Counted from the stretch's first letter, positions 47,654 to 56,260 are shown. The stretch is 64,000 nucleotides of DNA from Paenirhizobium selenitireducens ATCC BAA-1503 (GCF_000518785.1 NZ_JAEG01000002.1:62001-126000), one strand, 5' to 3'. The notes: generated by a model not told the origin, from the letters alone. Made by a program: numbers and translations.

Positions 47654-48052
47654 ATGTTCGCCGTTGAAGTCCGTGATCACATCATGATCGCCCACAGCCT
47701 GCCCCGCCCCGTTTTCGGTCCCGCCCAGGGGATGCATGGTGCAACCTTCGTGGTCGATGCCGCCTTTTTCACCCGCGATGTCGACGAGGACGGCCTGGCC
47801 GTCGACATCGGGGCGGCGACCACCGTGCTTGGCGAGGTGCTGAAGCCGCTCAACTACCAGAATCTCGATGAACTCTCCATTTTCACTGGAAAAATCACGA
47901 CGACGGAGGTGATCGCCAAGCATATCTTCGACGCGCTCGCGCGCGCGGTCGCCGACAAGAAGCTCGGACCGGGCAGCCACCGCATCTGTCGGCTGAAGGT
48001 GACGCTCCACGAGTCCCACGCCGCCCGCGGCTGGTACGAGGCCGACCTTTGA
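47654..48052 (+). CDS. 6-pyruvoyltetrahydropterin synthase / QueD-like protein with altered active site
   Basis: A 132-residue COG0720-type T-fold protein. Retained features: H14 (IAHSL), H28 (GMHGATF), LNYQNLDEL and TTEVIAKHIFDAL, and the terminal LHESHAARGWYEADL with the pterin-anchoring Glu. Lost features: the third zinc histidine (HGH reads HGA, A30) and the catalytic Cys four residues before that motif (A24). It therefore probably binds a pterin-like ring but may not do canonical PTPS or QueD chemistry. GAGTGAGAGCCC precedes the ATG. Its stop overlaps the glycosyltransferase start (TTGA). Confidence 0.82.
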   Translation: MFAVEVRDHIMIAHSLPRPVFGPAQGMHGATFVVDAAFFTRDVDEDGLAVDIGAATTVLGEVLKPLNYQNLDELSIFTGKITTTEVIAKHIFDALARAVADKKLGPGSHRICRLKVTLHESHAARGWYEADL

Positions 48053-49092
48053 GCCTCAGCGTCACCTTCGCCTATCCCGGCGACCTTAACCTCAACACGG
48101 GCGGTTATGCCTATGATCGCCGGGTGATCGCCGGCCTCTCCGAAATCGGCTGGTCGATCGAACGGCTGCCGCTGGGCGAAGGCTTTCCCGCCCCGGCCCC
48201 CGAGGTGAAGCGCGAGGCCGAACGCCTGCTGTCGGCACTGCCGGATGGCGCCCTTGTTGTCATCGACGGCCTTGCCTTCGGCGTGCTGGACGAATGGGCC
48301 AAGCGCGAGGCCCGCCGCCTGTGCATCGTCGCCCTCGTCCATCATCCGCTGGCGCTCGAGACCGGCCTCGATATGCACGAGCAGGGCCGGTTCCACGCCT
48401 GCGAGCGCCGAGCGCTGTCCTTCGCCAGGCATGTCATCGTCACCTCGCCGATGACGGCGCGCGAGCTGGATGCCCATTACGGGGTGCCTCCGCGCCGGAT
48501 CACGGTCGCCATTCCGGGCACCGATCCAGCGCCCATCGCCGCCGGCACCGGCGATCCGCCGCACATCCTCTCCATCGGCACGCTGACACCGCGCAAGGGT
48601 CACGACGTCCTCATCGCCGCGTTGAAAGAGGTGGAGCACCTGCCGTGGCGGGCGACGATCGTCGGTAGCCAAACCCTCAATCCTGCGACAGCCACGCTTC
48701 TGCGCCGGCAGGTCGAAGCCCTTGGGCTTGCTGCCCGGATTTCGCTTGCCGGCGAATGCGACGATCCGCGCGCGCTCCTCGCGGGCGCCGACATCTTCGC
48801 GCTCGCCAGCCGCTTCGAGGGTTATGGAATGGTTTTCGCCGAAGCCCTTTCGCAGGGACTGCCGATCGTCGCCTGCCGGACAGGCGCCGTGCCCGACGTC
48901 GTTCCGGACGAGGCCGGCCTACTGGTGCCTGTCGATGACGTCGGCGCCTTCGCCCAAGCCCTGCATAGCCTTCTGACTGACGAGACCCTGCGTCGCACGA
49001 AGGCCGAAGCGGCAAGGTGCGCGGGCGCGAAATTGCCGGGCTGGGCAATGACGTCCGGCATCATCTCGACCGCATTGGGGGCCCTTCGATGA
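48049..49092 (+). CDS. Group 4 glycosyltransferase
   Basis: A 347-residue GT-B glycosyltransferase (GT4 family). The N-terminal domain opens LSVTFAYPGDLNLNTGGYAY with the GG acceptor loop. The donor domain has LSIGTLTPRKGHDVLI and the E-x7-E motif FEGYGMVFAEALSQGLP, then GAVPDVVPDEAGLLV. It probably adds a hexose from a nucleotide sugar. The start is TTG at 48049, sharing bases with the TGA stop of the PTPS-like gene, and its own stop overlaps the next start (ATGA). Overlaps on both sides indicate tight co-expression with the PTPS-like gene and the methyltransferase. Confidence 0.9.
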   Translation: MSLSVTFAYPGDLNLNTGGYAYDRRVIAGLSEIGWSIERLPLGEGFPAPAPEVKREAERLLSALPDGALVVIDGLAFGVLDEWAKREARRLCIVALVHHPLALETGLDMHEQGRFHACERRALSFARHVIVTSPMTARELDAHYGVPPRRITVAIPGTDPAPIAAGTGDPPHILSIGTLTPRKGHDVLIAALKEVEHLPWRATIVGSQTLNPATATLLRRQVEALGLAARISLAGECDDPRALLAGADIFALASRFEGYGMVFAEALSQGLPIVACRTGAVPDVVPDEAGLLVPVDDVGAFAQALHSLLTDETLRRTKAEAARCAGAKLPGWAMTSGIISTALGALR

Positions 49093-49883
49093 GCGGCTTC
49101 GACAAGGACTGGCTGGCACTGCGCGAGCCCGCCGATCAGGCGGCCCGCCATGCTGGACTGGTGGACGACCTGGCGCACTATCTCGCCGGCAGGCAGGAGG
49201 CGCGCATTCTCGACATCGGCTGCGGCACGGGTTCGACCTGGCGCAGCCTTGGTGGTCGACTGCCCGGCGCGGTATACTGGCAGCTGCTCGACTACGACCC
49301 CCTCCTGCTGGAAGAAGCGGAGCGCCGGATCGGCGCGAACGGCAGGGTCGGGTTTCGCCGGCACGATCTCAACGACATCGACGGCCTGCCACTGGAAGGC
49401 GTTGATGTCGTCACCGCGTCCGCGCTGTTCGATCTGTGTTCGGAGCGCTTCTGCGAAGCCATTGCCGACCGGCTCGCATCGGCGCGCCGCGGCCTCTACG
49501 CGGCGCTGAACTATGACGGGATCATGCGCTGGACGCTGCCCCACCCGCTCGACGAACCGATGGTGGACCTGTTCAACCGGCATCAGCGCACCGACAAGGG
49601 GTTCGGCCCGGCGCTCGGCCCCGACGTCACGGCCTGCCTCGCCCGCCAGTTCGCGGCACGCGGTTTCGGCGTCAGGATCGGCGAGAGCCCATGGCGGATG
49701 GACGCCGGTTCGACAGCCCTGCAGGTCGAGCTGCTGAACGGCCTGCGCCGTCCGCTTCTGGAGATGTCCGAACTGTCCGAGGAAACCGTCGCCGGCTGGC
49801 TGGAATACCGTCTTTCGGCGATCGGCGAACCGGGCAGCTCATGCCTGGTTGGCCACACGGACCTCCTGGCCCTGCCGGTCTGA
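49089..49883 (+). CDS. Class I SAM-dependent methyltransferase
   Basis: A 264-residue methyltransferase. SAM motif I is ARILDIGCGTGSTWRSLGGR near residue 40; LLDYDPLLLEEAERR and the acidic motif follow, then VDVVTASALFDLC. The C-terminal half (EPMVDLFNRHQRTDKGFG) resembles small-molecule O-methyltransferases. The start at 49089 overlaps the glycosyltransferase stop (ATGA). The 3' end overlaps by 45 bases with the convergent RibD-like gene. It is the last gene of the rightward arm. Confidence 0.87.
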   Translation: MSGFDKDWLALREPADQAARHAGLVDDLAHYLAGRQEARILDIGCGTGSTWRSLGGRLPGAVYWQLLDYDPLLLEEAERRIGANGRVGFRRHDLNDIDGLPLEGVDVVTASALFDLCSERFCEAIADRLASARRGLYAALNYDGIMRWTLPHPLDEPMVDLFNRHQRTDKGFGPALGPDVTACLARQFAARGFGVRIGESPWRMDAGSTALQVELLNGLRRPLLEMSELSEETVAGWLEYRLSAIGEPGSSCLVGHTDLLALPV

Positions 49884-50642
49884 GGCACGGCCCCGCTCCA
49901 GCCGGCAGTCGAACAGGATGTCGCTGCCCAGACTGTAGACTTCGGTCACCGGGCGATGCGCGCCGGCGAGCCGCTCGATCGGCGACAGGATGATCCCGCT
50001 CGGCCCGGACCCGATGATGATCGGGGAAATGGCGACATGCAGCCGGTCGACGAGGCCTGCATCGATGAACCGCGCGATCGTGCGCGCGCCGCCTTCGACC
50101 AGAACCCGCAAAAGGTTCCGTCTTGCCAGCGCATCGAGAATGTCCTGCGGGTCGAGCCCGCAGGCCTTGGGCTCAAGATCGATCACCTCCGCCGTCGGCA
50201 GCGCCCTACCCCTGGCATTCGCGCCGCGGAACACGATCACGGGCGCCCCGCCATCATGAAACAGGCTTTCATCACCCTCCAGGACCGCGTGACAGTCCAC
50301 CACCACGCGCACCGGCGCCGGCCCCTTGACCATCCTGACAGAGAGCTTCGGATCGTCGGCCCTGACCGTTCCCACGCCGACGATGACGGCATCGACCAGC
50401 GCCCGGCATCGATGAAGATGCGCAAGGCCGTCTGGCCCGGAGATAACGCGCGCATCACCCGCAGGTGTCGCGATGCGCCCGCAGAGCGATTGCCCCACCT
50501 GCGCCAGCACGAACTGCCCGCGCGCGCCGGCGATCGGCGAATAGAGGCCATAGGCGGCATCGGAGGCCGCAATGTCGGCGGCTCCGCGGCTAAGGGCCAG
50601 CAGCCGCTCCCACGTCGTCTCGGTGATCTCCATGCTGCGCAT
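49839..50642 (-). CDS. RibD C-terminal-type reductase (stand-alone)
   Basis: A 267-residue protein of the RibD C-terminal / dihydrofolate-reductase-like family, lacking the N-terminal zinc deaminase domain of full RibD. It has the NADPH-site motif AVIVGVGTVRADDPKLSVR and the VLVEGGARTIARFIDAGLVD block. Family members reduce the ribosyl side chain of 2,5-diaminopyrimidinone phosphate or related compounds. Start at 50642 behind AAGG (M4 at 50633 is possible). It overlaps the methyltransferase gene end to end and shares its strand with cytochrome b561 (9 bp away). Together with ribA it implies a GTP-derived pyrimidine intermediate. Confidence 0.85.
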   Translation of the reverse strand: MRSMEITETTWERLLALSRGAADIAASDAAYGLYSPIAGARGQFVLAQVGQSLCGRIATPAGDARVISGPDGLAHLHRCRALVDAVIVGVGTVRADDPKLSVRMVKGPAPVRVVVDCHAVLEGDESLFHDGGAPVIVFRGANARGRALPTAEVIDLEPKACGLDPQDILDALARRNLLRVLVEGGARTIARFIDAGLVDRLHVAISPIIIGSGPSGIILSPIERLAGAHRPVTEVYSLGSDILFDCRLERGRASDRQGQEVRVANQA

Positions 50643-50650
50643 CGTCGGCC

Positions 50651-51208
50651 TTAAAGTATCCGGTAGAGCGTGTTGTCACGCTTGATCACATGATGAAGCA
50701 GCACGGCTCCGATATGCAACGCAAATAGTAGCAAAAGGATCCACGCGCTCCAGCCATGGATCGCCGAAAGCGTCCCGGCGATGTCGGGCGCCTTGTCGAG
50801 CGGGCTCCAGACCGGCACGAGGCCGAACCAGACCAGCGGAAAGCCATGCGCGTTGGTGGCGAGGAACCCGCTGACCGGCATGACGATCAGGAACACATAG
50901 AGCAGGCCGTGGACGGCGGACGCCGCGAACCGCTCGATCGCCGGCCCCTGCGGGTGCGGCGGTCTTGCGATGAGCTTGTTGCCAACACGCAGCAGCATCA
51001 GCCACAGCACCAGGAAGCCAAAACTCTCGTGGACCATGTAGAAATCCAGCGACACTTCCTTCTTGGTGAACTGGATGAACAAGCCGAGCGGCCAGGTCGC
51101 AAGAACGAGCGACGCCACGATCCAGTGAAGAATGCGCGACGTCGCCGGATAGCGCTCGACGCGGATGACCGCTTCCGACGGACAGAGCGCCTGGGAAAGA
51201 ATGTTCAT
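50651..51208 (-). CDS. Cytochrome b561 family protein
   Basis: A 185-residue four-helix membrane cytochrome. Candidate heme ligands: ILHWIVASLVL, YMVHESFGFLV, VHGLLYVFLIVM and LHIGAVLLHH, one His in each of the four helices. Proteins of this type pass electrons from quinol or superoxide across the membrane. The start at 51208 (MNILSQALCPS) follows AAGG by eight bases; ATGs at 51232 and 51283 are less well placed. Upstream of the RibD-like gene on the same strand, 9 bp from its start, so likely co-transcribed; whether it serves the cluster is unclear. Confidence 0.85.
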   Translation of the reverse strand: MNILSQALCPSEAVIRVERYPATSRILHWIVASLVLATWPLGLFIQFTKKEVSLDFYMVHESFGFLVLWLMLLRVGNKLIARPPHPQGPAIERFAASAVHGLLYVFLIVMPVSGFLATNAHGFPLVWFGLVPVWSPLDKAPDIAGTLSAIHGWSAWILLLLFALHIGAVLLHHVIKRDNTLYRIL

Positions 51209-51852
51209 TTCACCGACCTTGGACACGATCATCTCCCGAGAGTGGACCCGTTGCGGGCGCCAGCAAAAGCACGCCATGGCCAAGGCGGGTCACAGGCGCG
51301 AATACCCATACGGCAGAGTAGCGCGCCGAGCGGACTGGAGTAAATGCCGTTGCGTGCATGACACTTGTATTCGCGTGCAAACTGACACGTCGCAGCGGAC
51401 CAATCTCGGCCAGAGCTAAAAGCAGCCAGATTCGGAGAACGGCTGAAACCGAACAGTTCTCCGAACCGGATATCCATCCCTACTCGGCAATCGCCACCCC
51501 AGGCTCACCGGCGGGCTGAATTTGCAGCCTCCCGATGGCCGAAATTTCACACCATGACAGCGGAGGCTTTGTCTGTTCCGTCGATCCGCAGCAGCCAGTC
51601 GACGAAGCTGCGCCCCCATAGCGTTCCATGGTCGCGGGTGCGAGGCAGAATGTCAGACCCGTGATCAGCCCTGCCAACCTGCCAGCGGAATTTCGTGTGA
51701 TACGTCGTGGTTACGCCCGTTGACGTGTTGCGTTCAGCAGCGGATGCCGCAACCGGTGACTTCCTGCGTCCAAACAAGAGACGTAGACCATTGGTTCAAT
51801 TCAGTATTTTCAGGAGGTAGAGCTTGCCATGGCAGTGGAATATCGGGAGCCT
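51209..51852. other. 644-bp stretch with no convincing gene
   Basis: Short frames on the minus strand at 51416-51777 (one ending near TLWGRSFVDWLLRIDG) have no ribosome site or recognisable domain and could be a decayed gene. I see no RNA or mobile element. It separates the biosynthetic cluster from tRNA-Leu. Confidence 0.4.
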
Positions 51853-51937
51853 TGGTGCGGGCGGCGGGGATCGAACCCGCACAGCCGAGGCCGAGAGATT
51901 TTAAGTCTCTTGCGTCTACCAGTTTCGCCACGCCCGC
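51853..51937 (-). tRNA. tRNA-Leu (anticodon TAA)
   Basis: On the minus strand it begins GCGGGCG at 51937, with D-arm GAAACTGGTAGACGC, anticodon loop ACTTAAAAT (TAA), a long variable arm, T-loop GGTTCGATCC, acceptor strand CGCCCGC, discriminator A and encoded CCA ending at 51853 (85 nt). Confidence 0.96.
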
Positions 51938-52264
51938 GCGGCAACCTGTTTCACCGACTTGGGCGTCAAGGTCAAGGGAGGTCTTGCGCCGGTCGCGATC
52001 TCGCCTCCGCATCGACGGAGCGGTGCGTTGAGCGCGTCGCGTCGCGGGATCTGCCGCGTGCAGGCGATTTCACAAAACGATCATCAAAGCATCGCTCACC
52101 CGCAACGAAGTGTGGCTAGGAAAGTCGCCGGCCAGCCGGCGCAGATCGGATTTTTCCCGCAGAGCGCGTGGCCAATGACCGGGACGTCCGCCCCAGTCAA
52201 ACCAAGCCGCATTACCGGCACGCGCCTTCGCGTCCGGCCAACCCATTGCCGAAAGAGCACCAAG
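51938..52264. other. Intergenic stretch between tRNA-Leu and the ABC importer
   Basis: About 330 bases without a gene. The same frame as the solute-binding protein is open through part of it but has no signal peptide or homology, so it is leader DNA. A promoter for the importer operon is expected here; no clear motif is claimed. Confidence 0.5.
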
Positions 52265-53386
52265 ATGGATTCGATCCTCAATTCCACCGCGCTGTCGCGC
52301 CGCAACCTGCTGAAAACCGGCAGCTATCTGGCGGCCCTCGCCTCGCTCGGCCTTCCGGGCCTCTCGTTTGCCGCAGACATGGCCGACTGGGCCGCTGCCC
52401 CGGACCTCGAAAAGGCCAAGGAAGAGGGCAAGCTGTTCAACACCTACGGCATGCCGGACAGCTGGGCAAACTACGGCGAGATCATCCAGTCGCTGGGCAA
52501 GGCCCATGGCTTTGCCCCCGAACATGCCGACACCGACATGAGTTCGCTCGAAGAGATCACCAAGTTCGACGCTGAGAAGAACAATGCCGTGGCGATCGCC
52601 GCCGACATCGGCATCCTGTTCGGCAAGGTTGCCGAAGCCCAGGGCGTGGTACCGGACTACATGCCGCCGAACGCCGCCAAGCTGCCGGTCGGCCTCAAAG
52701 GTGAGAAGGGCGGCTGGGTCGCCACCTTCACCGGCGTCCCGGCCATGGTCGTCAACGCCGATGTCATCAAGAATGTACCCAAGACCTGGGACGACCTGCT
52801 GAAGCCGGAATATACCGGCAAGGTTGGCGCGGTGAACGCGGCCGGCGGCGGCGGCACCGACATCGCCATCTTCCTCGCCTGGGCCTTTGCCCATGGCGGC
52901 AGCGACACCGACCTTTTGCCCGGCGTCGAATTCGCCAGGCGGATGGCCCCGCAGTACACCACCGCCTCGCAGAACGCCCAGACGCTCGAGCGCGGCGAAG
53001 CACCGATCCAGATGAAGTACGACTTCAACTGCATCGCCGCCGCCGACGCGCTGAAGAAGAAGGGCATCAACGCCCAGGTCGTCATTCCCGGCGTTTCGGT
53101 CTATGCACCGTCCGCCCTGATGCTCAACCGCTACAACCTCGCCAAGATGAACGTCGCCAAGCTTCTGATCGACTACGTGCTGTCGGACGAGGGTCAGGTT
53201 CTGTTCGCCAAGTTCGGTGCGCGCCCGATCCGCTGGGTGCTCGGCGACCTCGACCTGCCCGCCGAAGCCAAGGCCAACTGGCTGCCCGATGCCGACTATG
53301 CCCAGGTCAAGCAGGTGGCCGACTGGTCGAAGGTCGACATGGAAGCCATCGTCACCGCCTGGCAGGAACAGGTCCTCGGCGGCTGA
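52265..53386 (+). CDS. ABC transporter substrate-binding protein
   Basis: A 373-residue periplasmic binding protein with a twin-arginine-like signal (LSRRNLLKTGSYLAALASLG, cut after SFA near residue 36). It belongs to the Fe3+/polyamine/phosphonate-type family: KLFNTYGMPDSW, WVATFTGVPAMVVNADVI, AGGGGTDIAIFLAW and the C-terminal helix of cluster-F-like proteins. Ligand not identifiable; ferric iron, thiamine, spermidine and 2-aminoethylphosphonate are possible. Its stop shares bases with the next gene start (TGATG). First gene of a four-gene importer operon. Confidence 0.88.
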   Translation: MDSILNSTALSRRNLLKTGSYLAALASLGLPGLSFAADMADWAAAPDLEKAKEEGKLFNTYGMPDSWANYGEIIQSLGKAHGFAPEHADTDMSSLEEITKFDAEKNNAVAIAADIGILFGKVAEAQGVVPDYMPPNAAKLPVGLKGEKGGWVATFTGVPAMVVNADVIKNVPKTWDDLLKPEYTGKVGAVNAAGGGGTDIAIFLAWAFAHGGSDTDLLPGVEFARRMAPQYTTASQNAQTLERGEAPIQMKYDFNCIAAADALKKKGINAQVVIPGVSVYAPSALMLNRYNLAKMNVAKLLIDYVLSDEGQVLFAKFGARPIRWVLGDLDLPAEAKANWLPDADYAQVKQVADWSKVDMEAIVTAWQEQVLGG

Positions 53387-54309
53387 TGCACCGCATGCGC
53401 TCCGCAAACACCCCTTCGCTCGCCGTCAAGGCGGGCGAAGGCTCCCTTTCCCCTGCCGCGACCCGGATCAGCGCCTTTCTCGGCGATTGGGCGCTGGCGC
53501 TGCCGCTGATTCTGGTTGCCGGCACGGTCCTCCTCATTCCCTGTTTCGCCATGGTGCTGTCGAGTTTTTCGGCCGCCGACGGCAGCCTGACTCTGAAGAA
53601 CTGGATCGACACCTTTTCGTCGAAGTCCGCCGTCAGCGCCATTACCGGCAGCCTGCTGCTCGGCTTCACGGTCGCGACAATCGCGGCGGCCGTCGGCATA
53701 CCGCTGTCGCTGATCATCGCCCGAATGCCCGGTTTCGGCCGCTCGCTCAACATGGGCATCCTCAACGTTGCCTCGCACTTCGGCGGCATCGGCCTCGGAT
53801 TCGGCTTCATCGCCGCGCTCGGCACCTATGGCATGGTGACGCTCAGCCTCAACGCGCTCGGCATACCCTTCGTCCCGCCGAAGCAGAATTCCTTCTGGGG
53901 CCTCGTCCTCGCCTATGAATATTCCAACATCCCGCTCTTCGTCATCCTGACGCTGCCGGCGGTCGCGGCCCTCAAGACCGAGTGGTGGGAAGCAGCCCAG
54001 ACCGCGTCTGCGAGCCGCGCGCAGTTCTGGCGCCACATCGGCCTGCCCATCCTCGGGCCGTTCTTCATCGGTTCGTGGCTGCTGATCTTCACCTGGGCCG
54101 TCGGGCTTTACGGCCTTCCGGTCGCGCTCAACGGCTCCGCGCCGGGTTCGTTCCGTCTCATCACGCTGGAAATGGCCAAGTCGCTGACCGGCTCCTTCTT
54201 CGGCAAGAACTACATGCCGGTCTATGCCGTGGTTCTGATGCTGTCGGCCGGCCTGACGCTCGGCTGCTACCAGTTCATTCTGCGAAGGGGCACACGATGG
54301 CTGAGCTGA
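53386..54309 (+). CDS. ABC transporter permease
   Basis: A 307-residue permease with six TM segments and the EAA coupling loop EWWEAAQTASASRAQFWRHI, then GLPIL. The start at 53386 uses TGATG overlap with the binding-protein stop. Together with the second permease it forms the transmembrane heterodimer of a type I importer. The N-terminal 25 residues are unusually polar before TM1. Confidence 0.9.
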   Translation: MHRMRSANTPSLAVKAGEGSLSPAATRISAFLGDWALALPLILVAGTVLLIPCFAMVLSSFSAADGSLTLKNWIDTFSSKSAVSAITGSLLLGFTVATIAAAVGIPLSLIIARMPGFGRSLNMGILNVASHFGGIGLGFGFIAALGTYGMVTLSLNALGIPFVPPKQNSFWGLVLAYEYSNIPLFVILTLPAVAALKTEWWEAAQTASASRAQFWRHIGLPILGPFFIGSWLLIFTWAVGLYGLPVALNGSAPGSFRLITLEMAKSLTGSFFGKNYMPVYAVVLMLSAGLTLGCYQFILRRGTRWLS

Positions 54310-55208
54310 CATCCTCCGCACCGATACTTTCGCAGCCCGTCGCCGCGACGCGGGCACGGCTCGCCAGCGGCCCCGCCACCGCGGTCTGGCCCTCCTGGCT
54401 GATGCTCGCGACCTATCTGGCCTTCGTGGCGGTCCCGATCGTCGCCGTCGTCCTCTACAGTGTCGCGACCCGCTGGACGACCTCGATCCTGCCGGACGGC
54501 TATACGCTCAGCCACTGGCTGGCGGCGGTCCGCGACCCGCGTTTCCTCACCGTTCTTGTGCGCACCTTCCTGCTGGCCGTCGCGGTCTCGGCGCTCACCG
54601 TGGCCTTGGTCACGCCGGCGGTCTATTGGCAGCATGTGCGCAATCCGCGTATTCGCACCGTGCTCGGCCTGCTCGCCGGCATCCCCTTCGCCCTGCCTTA
54701 CGTGGTGATCGGTTTCGGCCTGCTGAAAGTCACCGGCGAGATCGCCCCCTGGCTTCAGGGTACGGCGGGTCTGCTGCTGCTGGCTCAGGTATCCGTCGCC
54801 TTTTCCTTCGCCTACTGGTCGATCGACGCCTCGATGACCGCCACCAATGTGGTGGCGCTGACCGAAACCGCACGAACCTGCGGCGCCGGCCTGTGGCAGA
54901 CGCTTCGTCATGTCATCCTGCCCAATGTCCGGGCCGGCATCGTCAGCGGCGCGATCCTCGCCTTCGGAGTCAGCTTCGGCGAACTGGCCCTGGTGCAGAT
55001 CCTGGTCGGCAGCCGTTTCGAAACGCTCGAACTCTACATGCTGAACATGCTGAAGAGCGCGGATGCCGACTTCAACATCCTGGCGGTCATCACCATGATC
55101 AGCTTCGTCATCACGCTCGTGCTGACTGCGGCCGTCGCCTACCTTTCGCGCGGTGCCGGCAGCTCCGCCGGCCTTGGCGCCTCCCTCGATATGAAGAGAA
55201 AACGATGA
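54297..55208 (+). CDS. ABC transporter permease
   Basis: A 303-residue second permease with six TM segments. Its EAA-type loop is TETARTCGAGLWQTLRHVIL, then PNVRAGI. It overlaps the first permease by 13 bases and its stop overlaps the ATPase start (ATGA). GCGAAGGGG lies upstream of the ATG. Same importer operon. Confidence 0.9.
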   Translation: MAELTSSAPILSQPVAATRARLASGPATAVWPSWLMLATYLAFVAVPIVAVVLYSVATRWTTSILPDGYTLSHWLAAVRDPRFLTVLVRTFLLAVAVSALTVALVTPAVYWQHVRNPRIRTVLGLLAGIPFALPYVVIGFGLLKVTGEIAPWLQGTAGLLLLAQVSVAFSFAYWSIDASMTATNVVALTETARTCGAGLWQTLRHVILPNVRAGIVSGAILAFGVSFGELALVQILVGSRFETLELYMLNMLKSADADFNILAVITMISFVITLVLTAAVAYLSRGAGSSAGLGASLDMKRKR

Positions 55209-56239
55209 GCACCATAACCATCGAAGAGGTCAGCAAGGCCTATGGCCCGAAACTGGCGCTGGACGGCCTGTCGCTCGATGTCCACTCCGGCGAGATGATC
55301 GCAATCCTGGGGTCCTCCGGCTGCGGCAAGACGACCCTGCTGCGATGCTTGGCCGGTCTCGTCACTCCGGATTCCGGCACCATCCGCTTCGGCGGCGAAG
55401 ACGTGACCCGGTTGCCGCCTCAGGAGCGGCCGATCGGCATGGTGTTCCAGAGCTACGCCCTCTTTCCCAACATGACGGTGGCAGGCAATATCGGTTTTCC
55501 GCTGAAGGTTCGCGCGCGCCCGGCCCGGGAGATCGCAGACCGGATCGAGGAACTGCTCGACCTCGTCGAACTGACCGCGCTGGCCGGACGCTATCCGAAC
55601 GAGCTCTCCGGCGGCCAGCAGCAACGCACGGCCCTTGCCCGAGCGCTTGCGCCCGCACCGCAGGTCCTATTGCTCGACGAGCCGCTCTCGGCGCTGGACG
55701 CCGTCGTGCGCGACAATCTGCGCGACGAATTGCGGCGTATCCAGCAGAAGGTCAGGACGACCGCACTGCTCGTCACGCACGATCAGGCCGAGGCACTCGC
55801 GGTGGCGGATCGCGTCGTGGTCATGCAGGACGGGCGGATCGAGCAGCTGGCGACGCCGGAAGTGCTTTACGACCATCCGCGGACGGCCTTCAGCGCCTCG
55901 TTCATCGGCAACCGCAACGCGCTCCGTCTGCCTGTGGTGGGCGGGACCGTCCGGCTCGGAAAGGCCCTCGCTCTGGAAACCGTGACAGCCGCAACGGCGG
56001 CGATCTTCGTGCGTCCCGAAGACGTGAAGCGATCGCCACCCGGTTGCGGCGAACCTGCCCAGGTGGAAAGCCGGATGTTCCAGGGACAGACCACCCGATT
56101 CTATCTCCGGCTGGACCACGACGGGGATGTCATGCATCTGCGGGCCGACTGGCCGGCGCGGGAGGTGAGCGATATTCGTGTCGGAGATACCGTCCACATC
56201 GCCCTGGCGCCGGAGGACGTTCACGTCTTCCAGGCATGA
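55205..56239 (+). CDS. ABC transporter ATP-binding protein
   Basis: A 344-residue ATPase. Walker A GSSGCGKTT at residues 36-44, Q-loop VFQSYALFPNM, ABC signature LSGGQQQR, Walker B LLLDEPLSALD and switch VTHDQAEA. A C-terminal TOBE domain (about 265-344) is of the PotA/FbpC/PhnT kind. The start at 55205 overlaps the permease stop. It completes the importer (binding protein, two permeases, ATPase). Confidence 0.93.
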   Translation: MSTITIEEVSKAYGPKLALDGLSLDVHSGEMIAILGSSGCGKTTLLRCLAGLVTPDSGTIRFGGEDVTRLPPQERPIGMVFQSYALFPNMTVAGNIGFPLKVRARPAREIADRIEELLDLVELTALAGRYPNELSGGQQQRTALARALAPAPQVLLLDEPLSALDAVVRDNLRDELRRIQQKVRTTALLVTHDQAEALAVADRVVVMQDGRIEQLATPEVLYDHPRTAFSASFIGNRNALRLPVVGGTVRLGKALALETVTAATAAIFVRPEDVKRSPPGCGEPAQVESRMFQGQTTRFYLRLDHDGDVMHLRADWPAREVSDIRVGDTVHIALAPEDVHVFQA

Positions 56240-56260
56240 ACACCCGCGGCCGGCTTGACA

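Noticed and set aside
41073..50642. Toxoflavin-like biosynthetic cluster
   Set aside because: RibA-, RibD- and methyltransferase-like genes recall tox genes, but the deaminase domain, the WD-repeat protein and the TRP-2 protein are missing, while PTPS, GT4 and lipid genes are extra.
51416..51777. Small genes on the minus strand between cytochrome b561 and tRNA-Leu
   Set aside because: Three overlapping frames, none with a ribosome site, signal peptide or recognisable motif; treated as non-coding or decayed.
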